Below, piece after piece: positions 44,059 to 51,454 of a DNA stretch of 64,000 bases. The DNA comes from Pelagicoccus albus (GTDB taxonomy: Bacteria; Verrucomicrobiota; Verrucomicrobiia; Opitutales; Opitutaceae): contig NZ_JACHVC010000008.1 in assembly GCF_014230145.1 (NCBI RefSeq), positions 62,001-126,000 on the forward strand. Direction: 5' to 3'. Position 1 is the stretch's first letter, and every line of letters begins with the position of its first letter. The translations under genes were made by a program, and so were the position numbers. Under the pieces are notes generated by a model. The model did not search any database. It had not been told where the DNA came from and was given only the letters and a program-made list of their open reading frames with translations.

Positions 44059-46017
44059 ATGGGCATTTCGAGGAGGGATTACTTTTGCTTAACAAGCCTC
44101 GTTTGCTTGTTGGCGAACGGCTTGGGACAGGCTGCTTTGGCTAGCGCTTCGATGGTTCTGACGGAGATCATGTATAATCCGGCAGATTTCGAGGACTACG
44201 ACGGGCAGGAACTGGAGTTTCTAGAGCTTTTCAATAAGGGGGATGAGCATCTGGATTTGTCTCAAGTCGTTTTCGCCGACGGGGTGGAGTACACCTTTGC
44301 CGCTGGTAGCGGCCTGGACGCGGGCGAGGGGCTCGTATTGGTGTCGAACGAGGAAGCCTTTTCCGCGATGTACCCAGAGGTGTCAGTCTTTGGCGAATAC
44401 GAAGGGCAGCTTGGTAATGGCGGTGAACGTATCGAGATCGCGGATGCGGAGGGAGAGACCCTTCTCGAAGTGACTTATGGGGACGAAAGCCCATGGCCGA
44501 CTTCGGCGGACGGGCTCGGGTACTCGATCGTCTTGAGGGACGAGGAATTTTGGCCTGAGGATCCCAGCGTAGGTGGTGAATGGAGGGCTAGTTTCGCTGT
44601 CGGCGGATCGCCTGGAGAAGAAGACCCGCAGGCGGATGTGGCTGGAGTCTTGGTCAATGAGATCTTGGCGCACACGGATTTGCCGCAGGTGGATTCGGTC
44701 GAGCTTTATAACCCCACCGATGAAGCGGTCGACGTGAGCGGTTGGTATTTGACGGACGATCCCGCTTTGCCGCTTCGTTTCTCGCTACCGGAAGGAAGTG
44801 TGATCGAGGCGGGTGGGTATATTGTCTTTACGGAATCCAATTTTGGTCCGGACGTTCTAGGGGACGACGGTTTCCGGTTTGATAGCCATGGAGACGAGGT
44901 CTGGCTCTACTCGGGCGATGGAGAGGGGAACCTGACTGGGTACCGCCATGGATTTGTTTTTGGCGACTCTGACAATGGAGTCAGTTTCGGCCGTGTGGTC
45001 GATTCGCAGGGCTCTGAGTGGCTTACTTTTCTAGAGGAGAACAGTTTTGGCTATGAAAATGGAGATCCGCTAATTGGCCCTGTGGTGATAAGCGAGATCT
45101 TGTATGATCCGGTTTCGGGGGGCGTGGAATATTTGGAGATAACAAATGTCAGCGATTCGGAGGTTCTACTTTACGATACGGAAAACCCGGAGAATACCTG
45201 GCAGGTCGAAGGTATCGGCTACCAGTTTCCGGAAGGAGTCAGCCTGCAGGCTGGCGAGGTTGCCCTGCTGGTGAGCGTGGAGGCGGAAGAGGCCCGAGCG
45301 CTTTGGGCTTTGCCGGAAGATCTACAGATATTCGGTCCCTACGAAGGCTCGTTGAGCAACGAGGGCGAGCAGGTTGCTCTCTTGTACGCCGACCCACCGG
45401 ACGAGCTCGATAGTGGAGAGATCTACGTGCCCTACATGGATGTAGATCGAGTTCCCTATCTTCCGAGCTCTCCCTGGCCTGTGGGAGCCTTGGGCACGGG
45501 TTTGAGTATCGAGAGGATTGACTTGAATGGCCTTGGGTTGGAGCCGACGAACTGGCGGGATAGTTCGGGGCTCTCCGGCTCTCCTGGCTGGGTGGCGACC
45601 CAATCGTACCAAACTTGGGCGGAAGCGAATTTTTCAGAGAGTGAACTCAGTTCGGAGGCGACATCAGTGGAGGGGGATTTCGATTCGGACGGTTTGCCCA
45701 ACGCTTACGAATATGCTCTCGGATTGGACCCGCGTTCTCCTGATTCGGGGGATGCCTTGGCCTTAAGTTGGGCCGGAGGGGGAGATTCGCTTGAGATTGC
45801 AGTCAGCCGCTCGCTCGCTCCGGCAGACGTTGAAATCTCCCTCGAGCGGAGCGTCGACCTATCGGATTGGTCCGTCGCCACCGCGGACGAAGTGAGCGTT
45901 ACCAACCGCCTAGAGGAGGGCATGCAGGATCTTGCTTGGAGCTGGGCCAGTGCGAGCGTGCCAGAATTTGTGTTTTGGAGGCTGGTTTGCAGGGTTGAAA
46001 GCGCTGCTGCGGAGTAG
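44059..46017 (+). CDS. Secreted lamin-tail-domain protein
   Basis: 652 aa with a signal peptide (CLTSLVCLLANGLGQAALA). Three lamin-tail domains: about 32-180 (VLTEIMYNPADF, LDLSQVVFADGVEYTF), 200-315 (LVNEILAHTDL, VDVSGWYLTDDP) and 345-480 (VISEILYDPVSG). Then a calcium-type DFDSDGLPNAYEY stretch near 545 and a C-terminal SVDLSDW module shared with the CotH protein. No enzyme motif is seen. It is probably a surface or matrix protein and a likely partner or substrate of the CotH kinase (inference). It opens the plus-strand half of the island behind a TTCAT box. Confidence 0.85.
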   Translation: MGISRRDYFCLTSLVCLLANGLGQAALASASMVLTEIMYNPADFEDYDGQELEFLELFNKGDEHLDLSQVVFADGVEYTFAAGSGLDAGEGLVLVSNEEAFSAMYPEVSVFGEYEGQLGNGGERIEIADAEGETLLEVTYGDESPWPTSADGLGYSIVLRDEEFWPEDPSVGGEWRASFAVGGSPGEEDPQADVAGVLVNEILAHTDLPQVDSVELYNPTDEAVDVSGWYLTDDPALPLRFSLPEGSVIEAGGYIVFTESNFGPDVLGDDGFRFDSHGDEVWLYSGDGEGNLTGYRHGFVFGDSDNGVSFGRVVDSQGSEWLTFLEENSFGYENGDPLIGPVVISEILYDPVSGGVEYLEITNVSDSEVLLYDTENPENTWQVEGIGYQFPEGVSLQAGEVALLVSVEAEEARALWALPEDLQIFGPYEGSLSNEGEQVALLYADPPDELDSGEIYVPYMDVDRVPYLPSSPWPVGALGTGLSIERIDLNGLGLEPTNWRDSSGLSGSPGWVATQSYQTWAEANFSESELSSEATSVEGDFDSDGLPNAYEYALGLDPRSPDSGDALALSWAGGGDSLEIAVSRSLAPADVEISLERSVDLSDWSVATADEVSVTNRLEEGMQDLAWSWASASVPEFVFWRLVCRVESAAAE

Positions 46018-46025
46018 CGTGCCAC

Positions 46026-46069
46026 TTCATCTCTGCTTCATGTTGTCTTCATATTGTAACATTTAAAAT
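46026..46069 (+). promoter_or_regulatory. Triple 11-bp-period TTCAT box and -10 before the VTC operon
   Basis: TTCAT at 46026-46030, 46037-46041 and 46048-46052, exactly 11 bp apart, each within CTTCAT; then TTTAAAAT (46062-46069) as a candidate -10, 9 bp further. This matches PhoB-like arrays. It lies between the lamin-tail stop (46017) and the VTC gene. Confidence 0.65.
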
Positions 46070-46162
46070 CCGCCCCGAAAAAATGGAACGGATTGGATCT
46101 AAAATGTTGGACGCTGGGGTTCTCGATAAGGGGAGTCTTTGCGATAGCCCGATGACTTGGTG

Positions 46163-46999
46163 ATGATCGGTCTAGGGCAAGGCAGTGTGGCGGGCCCCGA
46201 TGGGAAGCCGCTGGTTATCGTCCCGCGGGTGCGGCACGAGTTTAAGTACATTGTGCCCGCCTCGATGGCGGACGATATCCGCGCCTACGTTCAAATGTTT
46301 TGTGAGAAGGATCCTAATGCGGTGGGCCATCCTCCCTCCTACACTGTATCCACCCTGCAGCTTGATTCACCCAGCCTATCACTGCATTTTGCCAAGGAGA
46401 GAAAGCTCGTGAACCGTTTCAAGCTGAGAGTCCGTACCTACGGCACCGATCTGAACGGCACGGTATTTTTCGAGGTGAAGCGGAAGGAGACCGACTATGT
46501 GTGCAAGACCCGTTCTCGCGTTTCGATGAGCGAGTATAGGGATGAGCTTTACACGGATCCCAATTGTATCCCTCATTTCGCGACGGAAGAGGAAACTCGC
46601 AACCATATCGAGTTTTTGCGTCTTAGCAGGAGCATTGGAGCCCGCCCAGTCCTTCATATTCGCTATGATAGGGAGTCTTGGATCGGCACGGAGGACCGGT
46701 CGGTTCGTGTTACGATGGATCGTAATCTTAGGTATCGCAAAGCCGAGGGGTATCGGTTTTTCGGAGCGGAGCCAACGGGTTGGCGGGTTATGGATACAGA
46801 AGTCGGATTGCGTAGACCCTTTGCTGGAATGATTCTCGAGGTCAAATCAGCTCTCGGAGTTCCGGTGTGGATACCTACGATGATCCGCCACTTCGGTTTG
46901 GTTCGTAGCGGTTTTTGCAAGTATTCGACGGCGATGCGCCTCGAGTCGCTGTTTGGTGGAGGGTCTTACTCCGCTACCTCTGAGCGTTGTCACTTTTAG
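46163..46999 (+). CDS. VTC-domain polyphosphate polymerase
   Basis: 278 aa from the ATG at 46163 (TTG 46157 and GTG 46160 are alternative starts). The VTC tunnel-fold residues are visible: RHEFKYIVPASMADD, KLRVRTYG, FEVKRKE, HIRYDRE, VTMDRNL, ILEVKS and a final KYSTAMRL. This family makes polyphosphate from ATP in yeast vacuoles and, as single-domain bacterial proteins, is predicted to do the same. There is no SPX domain and no membrane helix, so the chain must be handed to a partner; the DUF4956 gene begins 9 bp downstream. First gene of the four-gene operon. Confidence 0.88.
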   Translation: MIGLGQGSVAGPDGKPLVIVPRVRHEFKYIVPASMADDIRAYVQMFCEKDPNAVGHPPSYTVSTLQLDSPSLSLHFAKERKLVNRFKLRVRTYGTDLNGTVFFEVKRKETDYVCKTRSRVSMSEYRDELYTDPNCIPHFATEEETRNHIEFLRLSRSIGARPVLHIRYDRESWIGTEDRSVRVTMDRNLRYRKAEGYRFFGAEPTGWRVMDTEVGLRRPFAGMILEVKSALGVPVWIPTMIRHFGLVRSGFCKYSTAMRLESLFGGGSYSATSERCHF

Positions 47000-47008
47000 C
47001 TTATAGTT

Positions 47009-47692
47009 ATGGAGTTGTTTATCGAAGGATTTGGTTCGGTGCGCGAGCAAGGCGCGTTGGATATAGTAGCGTCGCTTGCGTTGAGCCTGTTTTTAGGGAC
47101 TTTGCTGGCCGCGGTGTACCGGTGGACGCATTCGGGGGCGAGTTATTCGCGATCGTTTGTGCAGACTCTGGTACTGGCCTGTATTGTGGTGGCGATTATG
47201 ATCATCGCGATCGGTAACAATCTCGCCCGTGGTTTAGGGATCATAGGTGCCCTGGCTATTATCCGTTTTAGGACTCCAATCCGCGATCCTAGGGATATCA
47301 TCTTTCTTTTCGCGACTCTAGCGGTAGGCATCGCTTCCGGATCTGGAATCTATCAGGTAGCGTTTATCGGAACTTTGTTCTTTGCCCTGTCAGCCTTCAT
47401 CTTGCATTGGGCGCCAGCCTCCTCTCGCCGCAAGAACGAAGGGCTGCTGCGTTTCTTGGCTCCGAGAGGAATGGATCTGGAGCATGTTCTTTCGGAGGTG
47501 TTTAGAGGGTTTGCCAGCTCAGTTGAGCTTGTGGCGATGCGTGACGCTATGCAAGGAACCGATTTGGAGTACGCCTACCAGATATGTCTGGTAGATAAGT
47601 CGCTTTGCGATGAATTTCTGGATACGCTTCGCGAGGTGGGAACGATTCGGGAAGTTAGCTTCATCCTCCAGCGGGAGACGGTTGAGATTTAG
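47009..47692 (+). CDS. DUF4956 membrane protein
   Basis: 227 aa. Four to five membrane helices (about 18-38, 51-68, 72-85, 95-113, 115-135), then a soluble C-terminal domain of about 80 residues. The middle IGALAIIRFRTPIRDPRDI recalls the MgtC/SapB membrane fold, and the tail (EYAYQICLVDKSLCDEFLDT) an ACT-like fold; both are comparisons by eye. DUF4956 proteins commonly sit next to VTC and CotH genes. The basic loop RFRTPIRDPRD could face the polyanion. It is the only inner-membrane protein with several helices in the operon, and therefore the candidate translocation pore. Confidence 0.85.
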   Translation: MELFIEGFGSVREQGALDIVASLALSLFLGTLLAAVYRWTHSGASYSRSFVQTLVLACIVVAIMIIAIGNNLARGLGIIGALAIIRFRTPIRDPRDIIFLFATLAVGIASGSGIYQVAFIGTLFFALSAFILHWAPASSRRKNEGLLRFLAPRGMDLEHVLSEVFRGFASSVELVAMRDAMQGTDLEYAYQICLVDKSLCDEFLDTLREVGTIREVSFILQRETVEI

Positions 47693-47695
47693 GTT

Positions 47696-48814
47696 ATGAG
47701 CGAGGAAGTATCTATACACCGCTTGTCTAAGCGGCACCGTTTCCGTATTTGGTTCGTACGCACGGTACGCCACTGGCCCTTTGTCGTGTGGGTGGCTTTG
47801 GGAGCGCTCGCTCTCTGGTCGATTTCGCACACCGAGGTAGAGGAAACAGTACCGGGGCTTGTCGAATACAGCAAACGCACTCTCGTCCCCAAGGAAAGCG
47901 GGTACATCGAGACGCTTGAAGTCGAACTGGGGGAGCCGTTTCAAGCTGGGCAGTTGCTCGTGAGTATGCGTTCGGCCGCTTTGAACTCCGAGATAGCCGA
48001 GGCCGAGTCCGATATCGTGGATGCGGAGTCAAAGCTGTCGCTGGAGGCTTTTCTAAGAAGCTCGGAGCTAAGGCATTCGGAAGAGAAACTCGTTTTGGAG
48101 GGCAAGGAGGCGGAAAGCGAGCTGGAGGTTCTTTTAGCGGAAAGGGAACGTCTCCAGGGCCTCAAGTCTAGTGGACTAATCGACACGGGGATGATAGTCT
48201 CGAACGAGCGCAAGATCGCTTCGCTGCGTTTCCTAGTCTCTACCTTGGACGAACGACTGTCGGCTCTGAAAGCGGAGCAGGCAGACTTCAACGCTTTGAT
48301 CGAGGAGGCTCGAAGCCGGCAAAAGATTAGCAAGGAAACGCTGTTGAATACGCTGAAGGAGCGCCGTGAATCTTTGGATCTAACAGCGGAGTCGGAAGGC
48401 TCGGTGGCCACTGTGTATCGGAAAAAGGGGGACTTCGTGAGAGCCGGGGAACCGATTTTAGATTTGGTGGAGAAGGAGAGGCCGCAAGTAGTTGGTTTCG
48501 TGGGACATGATGGGACTCAGAATCTCTTCGAAGGAGAACGCGTGGAAGTAAACCTTACCGGCACTCAGCTCGCTCCGATCGCAGGCAAGGTAGTGCGAGT
48601 CCTGCCGAAAATAGGTTCGGTGGAAGATAAATCTAACCCTATCATGGCTCGATCAGTTCGCGGAATCCTATTTGTAGTAGACTTAGAGGAAGATGTTCCT
48701 TGGCTTGACGGCCAACAGGTAGAAATCGCTTTGGAAGCGGGAGCCAATTCTCCGCTCCAAACTTGGTGGGACCAAATCCTCTCAGTGATCGGGCTTGGTA
48801 GCTCGCAGTCTTAA
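47696..48814 (+). CDS. HlyD/RND-type periplasmic adaptor protein
   Basis: 372 aa membrane-fusion protein. One membrane helix (about 28-45, WPFVVWVALGALALWSI), a lipoyl-type beta domain (ESGYIETLEVELGEPFQAGQ), a long coiled-coil hairpin (about 95-235), the second half of the lipoyl domain (AESEGSVATVYRKKGDFVRAG) and a beta-barrel domain (VVGFVGHDGTQNLFEGERVE). Adaptors of this kind link an inner-membrane transporter to a TolC-type outer-membrane channel. No ABC, RND or MFS pump is present in this operon. It begins 3 bp after the DUF4956 gene and ends 1 bp before the next. Confidence 0.88.
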   Translation: MSEEVSIHRLSKRHRFRIWFVRTVRHWPFVVWVALGALALWSISHTEVEETVPGLVEYSKRTLVPKESGYIETLEVELGEPFQAGQLLVSMRSAALNSEIAEAESDIVDAESKLSLEAFLRSSELRHSEEKLVLEGKEAESELEVLLAERERLQGLKSSGLIDTGMIVSNERKIASLRFLVSTLDERLSALKAEQADFNALIEEARSRQKISKETLLNTLKERRESLDLTAESEGSVATVYRKKGDFVRAGEPILDLVEKERPQVVGFVGHDGTQNLFEGERVEVNLTGTQLAPIAGKVVRVLPKIGSVEDKSNPIMARSVRGILFVVDLEEDVPWLDGQQVEIALEAGANSPLQTWWDQILSVIGLGSSQS

Positions 48815-48815
48815 G

Positions 48816-50150
48816 ATGTTAGCTCTTATCGCTGAACTTTTCGCTATCGTGTCCCGTCTCGTAGCATTCTTAGGCGTCCTGATGCTCTTGATTGTAGAGG
48901 CTGAGGGGGCTACGGATCCTATTCAAGCAGTCAACGATTGGGTGGCTCGGGTCGACGAGGAAATGGCTACGGAGTCGGACGTGGACGAGGTTGATGATGT
49001 TCTATCCCGACTGGTGGATGTGATGCGTGATTGCGAGCCTGGCTTGGAAGAGCTTCGGTTAAAGGCTGAGCTCGTCAAAGCGAATGCGAAGGCCGGTTTG
49101 GCTTGGCCGGATCCAGAATTGAGGGTGACCCTGTCAGAGGACGAAGATGGAGACGGGGGAGACGGAAGTGTAGGGCTCCGACTACGTTTCCCTGATAAAA
49201 CGGATCGGCGAGTTATCAAGCGTGCGGCTGAAGTTGAATTGGACTACCTTGCTAGCTGTATTCAATCTCTGGAGCGCAGAGTTGATTGTAGAGCTCGTGG
49301 CCTACTAAGTAGCGGTTCTCTTTATCGTCGGCAGTTGATTTGCGGTATCCGTCGCTTACGGGAGTTAACCGGACTTTATGTAAGGACAGAGTCTGCAGAA
49401 TCTAGGTCTGTCGAGTGTTCAAAACTGGCTAGGCAAATCTTGAAGGGATATTCGGAACTGCGGGAACAGTATCGTGAGTATGAGCTTGTTCTGTCACAGT
49501 TGACGGAATGCGGTTTGAGTGATGCTCAAGCTGAGCTGGTGGTGGCCGGGTGGAGGGATCGTTTGGATACGCTTCCATCCTTAGCGAGTTTGGAGTCACA
49601 GGCCTTGAGGTATAACTTGGAATCAATCAAGGTCCGGCGAGATGAAGCCCTCGTCCTAGCTCGCATAGAGGCACAGAATCGAGGTTGGATACCGGAGCCT
49701 ACGTTTGCCGAATTTAATTGGGGCGATGAATTGCCGGGGGAGAATTCAGACCACGGAGGTCGCTGGAAAGTGAAGACTGGTGTGAGTATCGACTTGTTTT
49801 CTGACCATGAATCTGAGCGGCTGAATGCGATGCTCAAGTCGTCGAGCGCTGAGAAGAACTCGAAGCAACGTGAAGTCGTAGCTGAACTTAGAGTTTTGTA
49901 TCGAAAAATTCGTGACGAGGAAACTCTACTGAGCGTTTCAAGAGAGTGGCTAAACGGCACTTTGTTGGATATGGATGAGGCAATTGGTGACCTGCTTGCG
50001 TTAGATGGTGATCCAGAGGTGTTGGTAGATTTGCGAGAGGAGCGTTTCAGAACAGAGAAATCCCTTTTGGAGGGTGAGATTCGTTTAGAGTCTCTTTACC
50101 AAGAGATAGAATTGCTCTCTGGTTGGAGTCGTAATCTAACTCGCTTTTAA
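48816..50150 (+). CDS. TolC-like outer-membrane efflux protein
   Basis: 444 aa from the ATG at 48816, 1 bp after the adaptor stop; an in-frame GTG-type start at 48795 would overlap it. Signal peptide (LVAFLGVLMLLIVEAEGA). The rest is largely helical with heptad character and two short strand regions, WPDPELRVTLSEDED and WKVKTGVSIDLFSDHESERL, at the positions where TolC proteins have their barrel strands. Family resemblance is weak, so the call rests on layout plus the adjacent adaptor. Many acidic residues occur near 115-130 (EDEDGDGGDG). Last gene of the operon; convergent with eboE. Confidence 0.65.
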   Translation: MLALIAELFAIVSRLVAFLGVLMLLIVEAEGATDPIQAVNDWVARVDEEMATESDVDEVDDVLSRLVDVMRDCEPGLEELRLKAELVKANAKAGLAWPDPELRVTLSEDEDGDGGDGSVGLRLRFPDKTDRRVIKRAAEVELDYLASCIQSLERRVDCRARGLLSSGSLYRRQLICGIRRLRELTGLYVRTESAESRSVECSKLARQILKGYSELREQYREYELVLSQLTECGLSDAQAELVVAGWRDRLDTLPSLASLESQALRYNLESIKVRRDEALVLARIEAQNRGWIPEPTFAEFNWGDELPGENSDHGGRWKVKTGVSIDLFSDHESERLNAMLKSSSAEKNSKQREVVAELRVLYRKIRDEETLLSVSREWLNGTLLDMDEAIGDLLALDGDPEVLVDLREERFRTEKSLLEGEIRLESLYQEIELLSGWSRNLTRF

Positions 50151-50163
50151 TCTAGCCATTCGT

Positions 50164-51351
50164 TCAAACAAGCATCGAGCGGGAGTTTAGCTCTGACAAT
50201 GCCCACTCGTATTCACTAGTAATCTGCTCAACAACACTTTTGTTTCTTCCTAACTCTGGCAGCACCGACCAGGTGTAGGTTTCCATCTCCAGGTGCTGGC
50301 ACGCTTCAGGTTTTGCCTTTAGGTAGTCTAATGCGCCTCGGATATGGCTTCTGGTAGAAGAAAGAGGCCAAGCAGGTTCGGAGTGAAGCGGAATGTGGAA
50401 ATGGATACGCCACTCGGTTGAGTTGTCTTCGCCTATTTCTCTCGCTTTCAAGGCCGCCGGCAGATCCTCGTAGCGGCGTATGTTTTCTCCAGTGTCACCT
50501 TCGCCTGGTTCTTTGGCCAGTACCTGGTGAAGGTATGTCGGCTCGTTGTAGCCGCTGAGCAGTTCGAGCGACGCTGGGCTGAAATCTCTCGTTACCAAGG
50601 CAGAGGAGATGTGAAGCTTCGAAATGCGAATCCCCAGAGAATCGAATTTCCTGAGGGCCGTGTTTGCATCTTCATATTCTAAGGCGAGATGGCAGGTGTC
50701 GTAGTTGACTCCGATTCGTCGCTTGATTTGGTCCGCGTCTTTTCTCCTGTTCAGGAAATGCTCAAAGAAGGTTATCGTTTCCTCCGTGTTTTCGAAGAGA
50801 CCGAGCGGTTCTGGCTCGAGCCCTAGGTGCAGGTCGAGGTCGTAGGTCTCGCTAAGCGTTTCGATGTGTTGGTAGGCCTTATACAAATTGTCGTGCATGG
50901 CCGCGTACTGAGAGTTATGGGTAACAAAGCGCTTGAAAGAACCGGGTAGAGTGGAAACGGATCCCGCGACACCAGTGGGCAGAAGTTGTACGAGGATATC
51001 GAAGAGAAGGTTGGTGTAAGTGAGTCGGTCTTCTTCAGACCAATCGGGTCGGTATACTTGCTCCTTTACCCGCTCACCGTGGAAGTTGCCATAGGGAAAG
51101 CCGTTGATGGTAAAGACGTAGCAATTTTTCTTGTTCAACCAGGCCTTGAAGGCGGCAAGCTTTTTTGGCTGGGATAGTTCTTTCGCAGCCAGAGCGGACA
51201 AGCGAAGTCCGATTGCGTATTCGTTGTGTGGGCACACACATGCTTTCACTTGCAAAACCTCGTTTTTAAGGGATCGGAATGTCTCTTCCCAGTTATTGCC
51301 CGGGTGAACATTTGTGCAGTAAGCCAAGTGAGCTCCGTTTGCCAATTGCAT
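50164..51351 (-). CDS. eboE: EboE-like metabolite traffic protein (TIM-barrel)
   Basis: 395 aa from the ATG at 51351 (MQLANGAHLAYCTNVHPG, the usual opening of EboE); upstream starts to 51387 are possible. Xylose-isomerase-like TIM barrel: GLEPEPLG, NYDTCHLALEYED, KLHISSAL and HFHIPLHSEP give candidate metal ligands (Glu, Asp, His). In ebo clusters it is thought to modify or move the prenylated intermediate; no activity is proven. It is convergent with the TolC-like gene, 13 bp apart, exactly where the island ends. Confidence 0.85.
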   Translation of the reverse strand: MQLANGAHLAYCTNVHPGNNWEETFRSLKNEVLQVKACVCPHNEYAIGLRLSALAAKELSQPKKLAAFKAWLNKKNCYVFTINGFPYGNFHGERVKEQVYRPDWSEEDRLTYTNLLFDILVQLLPTGVAGSVSTLPGSFKRFVTHNSQYAAMHDNLYKAYQHIETLSETYDLDLHLGLEPEPLGLFENTEETITFFEHFLNRRKDADQIKRRIGVNYDTCHLALEYEDANTALRKFDSLGIRISKLHISSALVTRDFSPASLELLSGYNEPTYLHQVLAKEPGEGDTGENIRRYEDLPAALKAREIGEDNSTEWRIHFHIPLHSEPAWPLSSTRSHIRGALDYLKAKPEACQHLEMETYTWSVLPELGRNKSVVEQITSEYEWALSELNSRSMLV

Positions 51352-51454
51352 GAGCATTTGCATTGAGGCAAAAGAGCATATAGGCAAGCCCAGCGATCCT
51401 CTTTCTATGCGCTAGGCCTGTATCCGCAAGTCACTGACTCGGACTTCGCTGATT

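Noticed and set aside
35968-50150. Island as a prophage, transposon or integrative element
   Set aside because: No integrase, transposase, tRNA end or flanking repeats seen; only gene content and position suggest an insertion.
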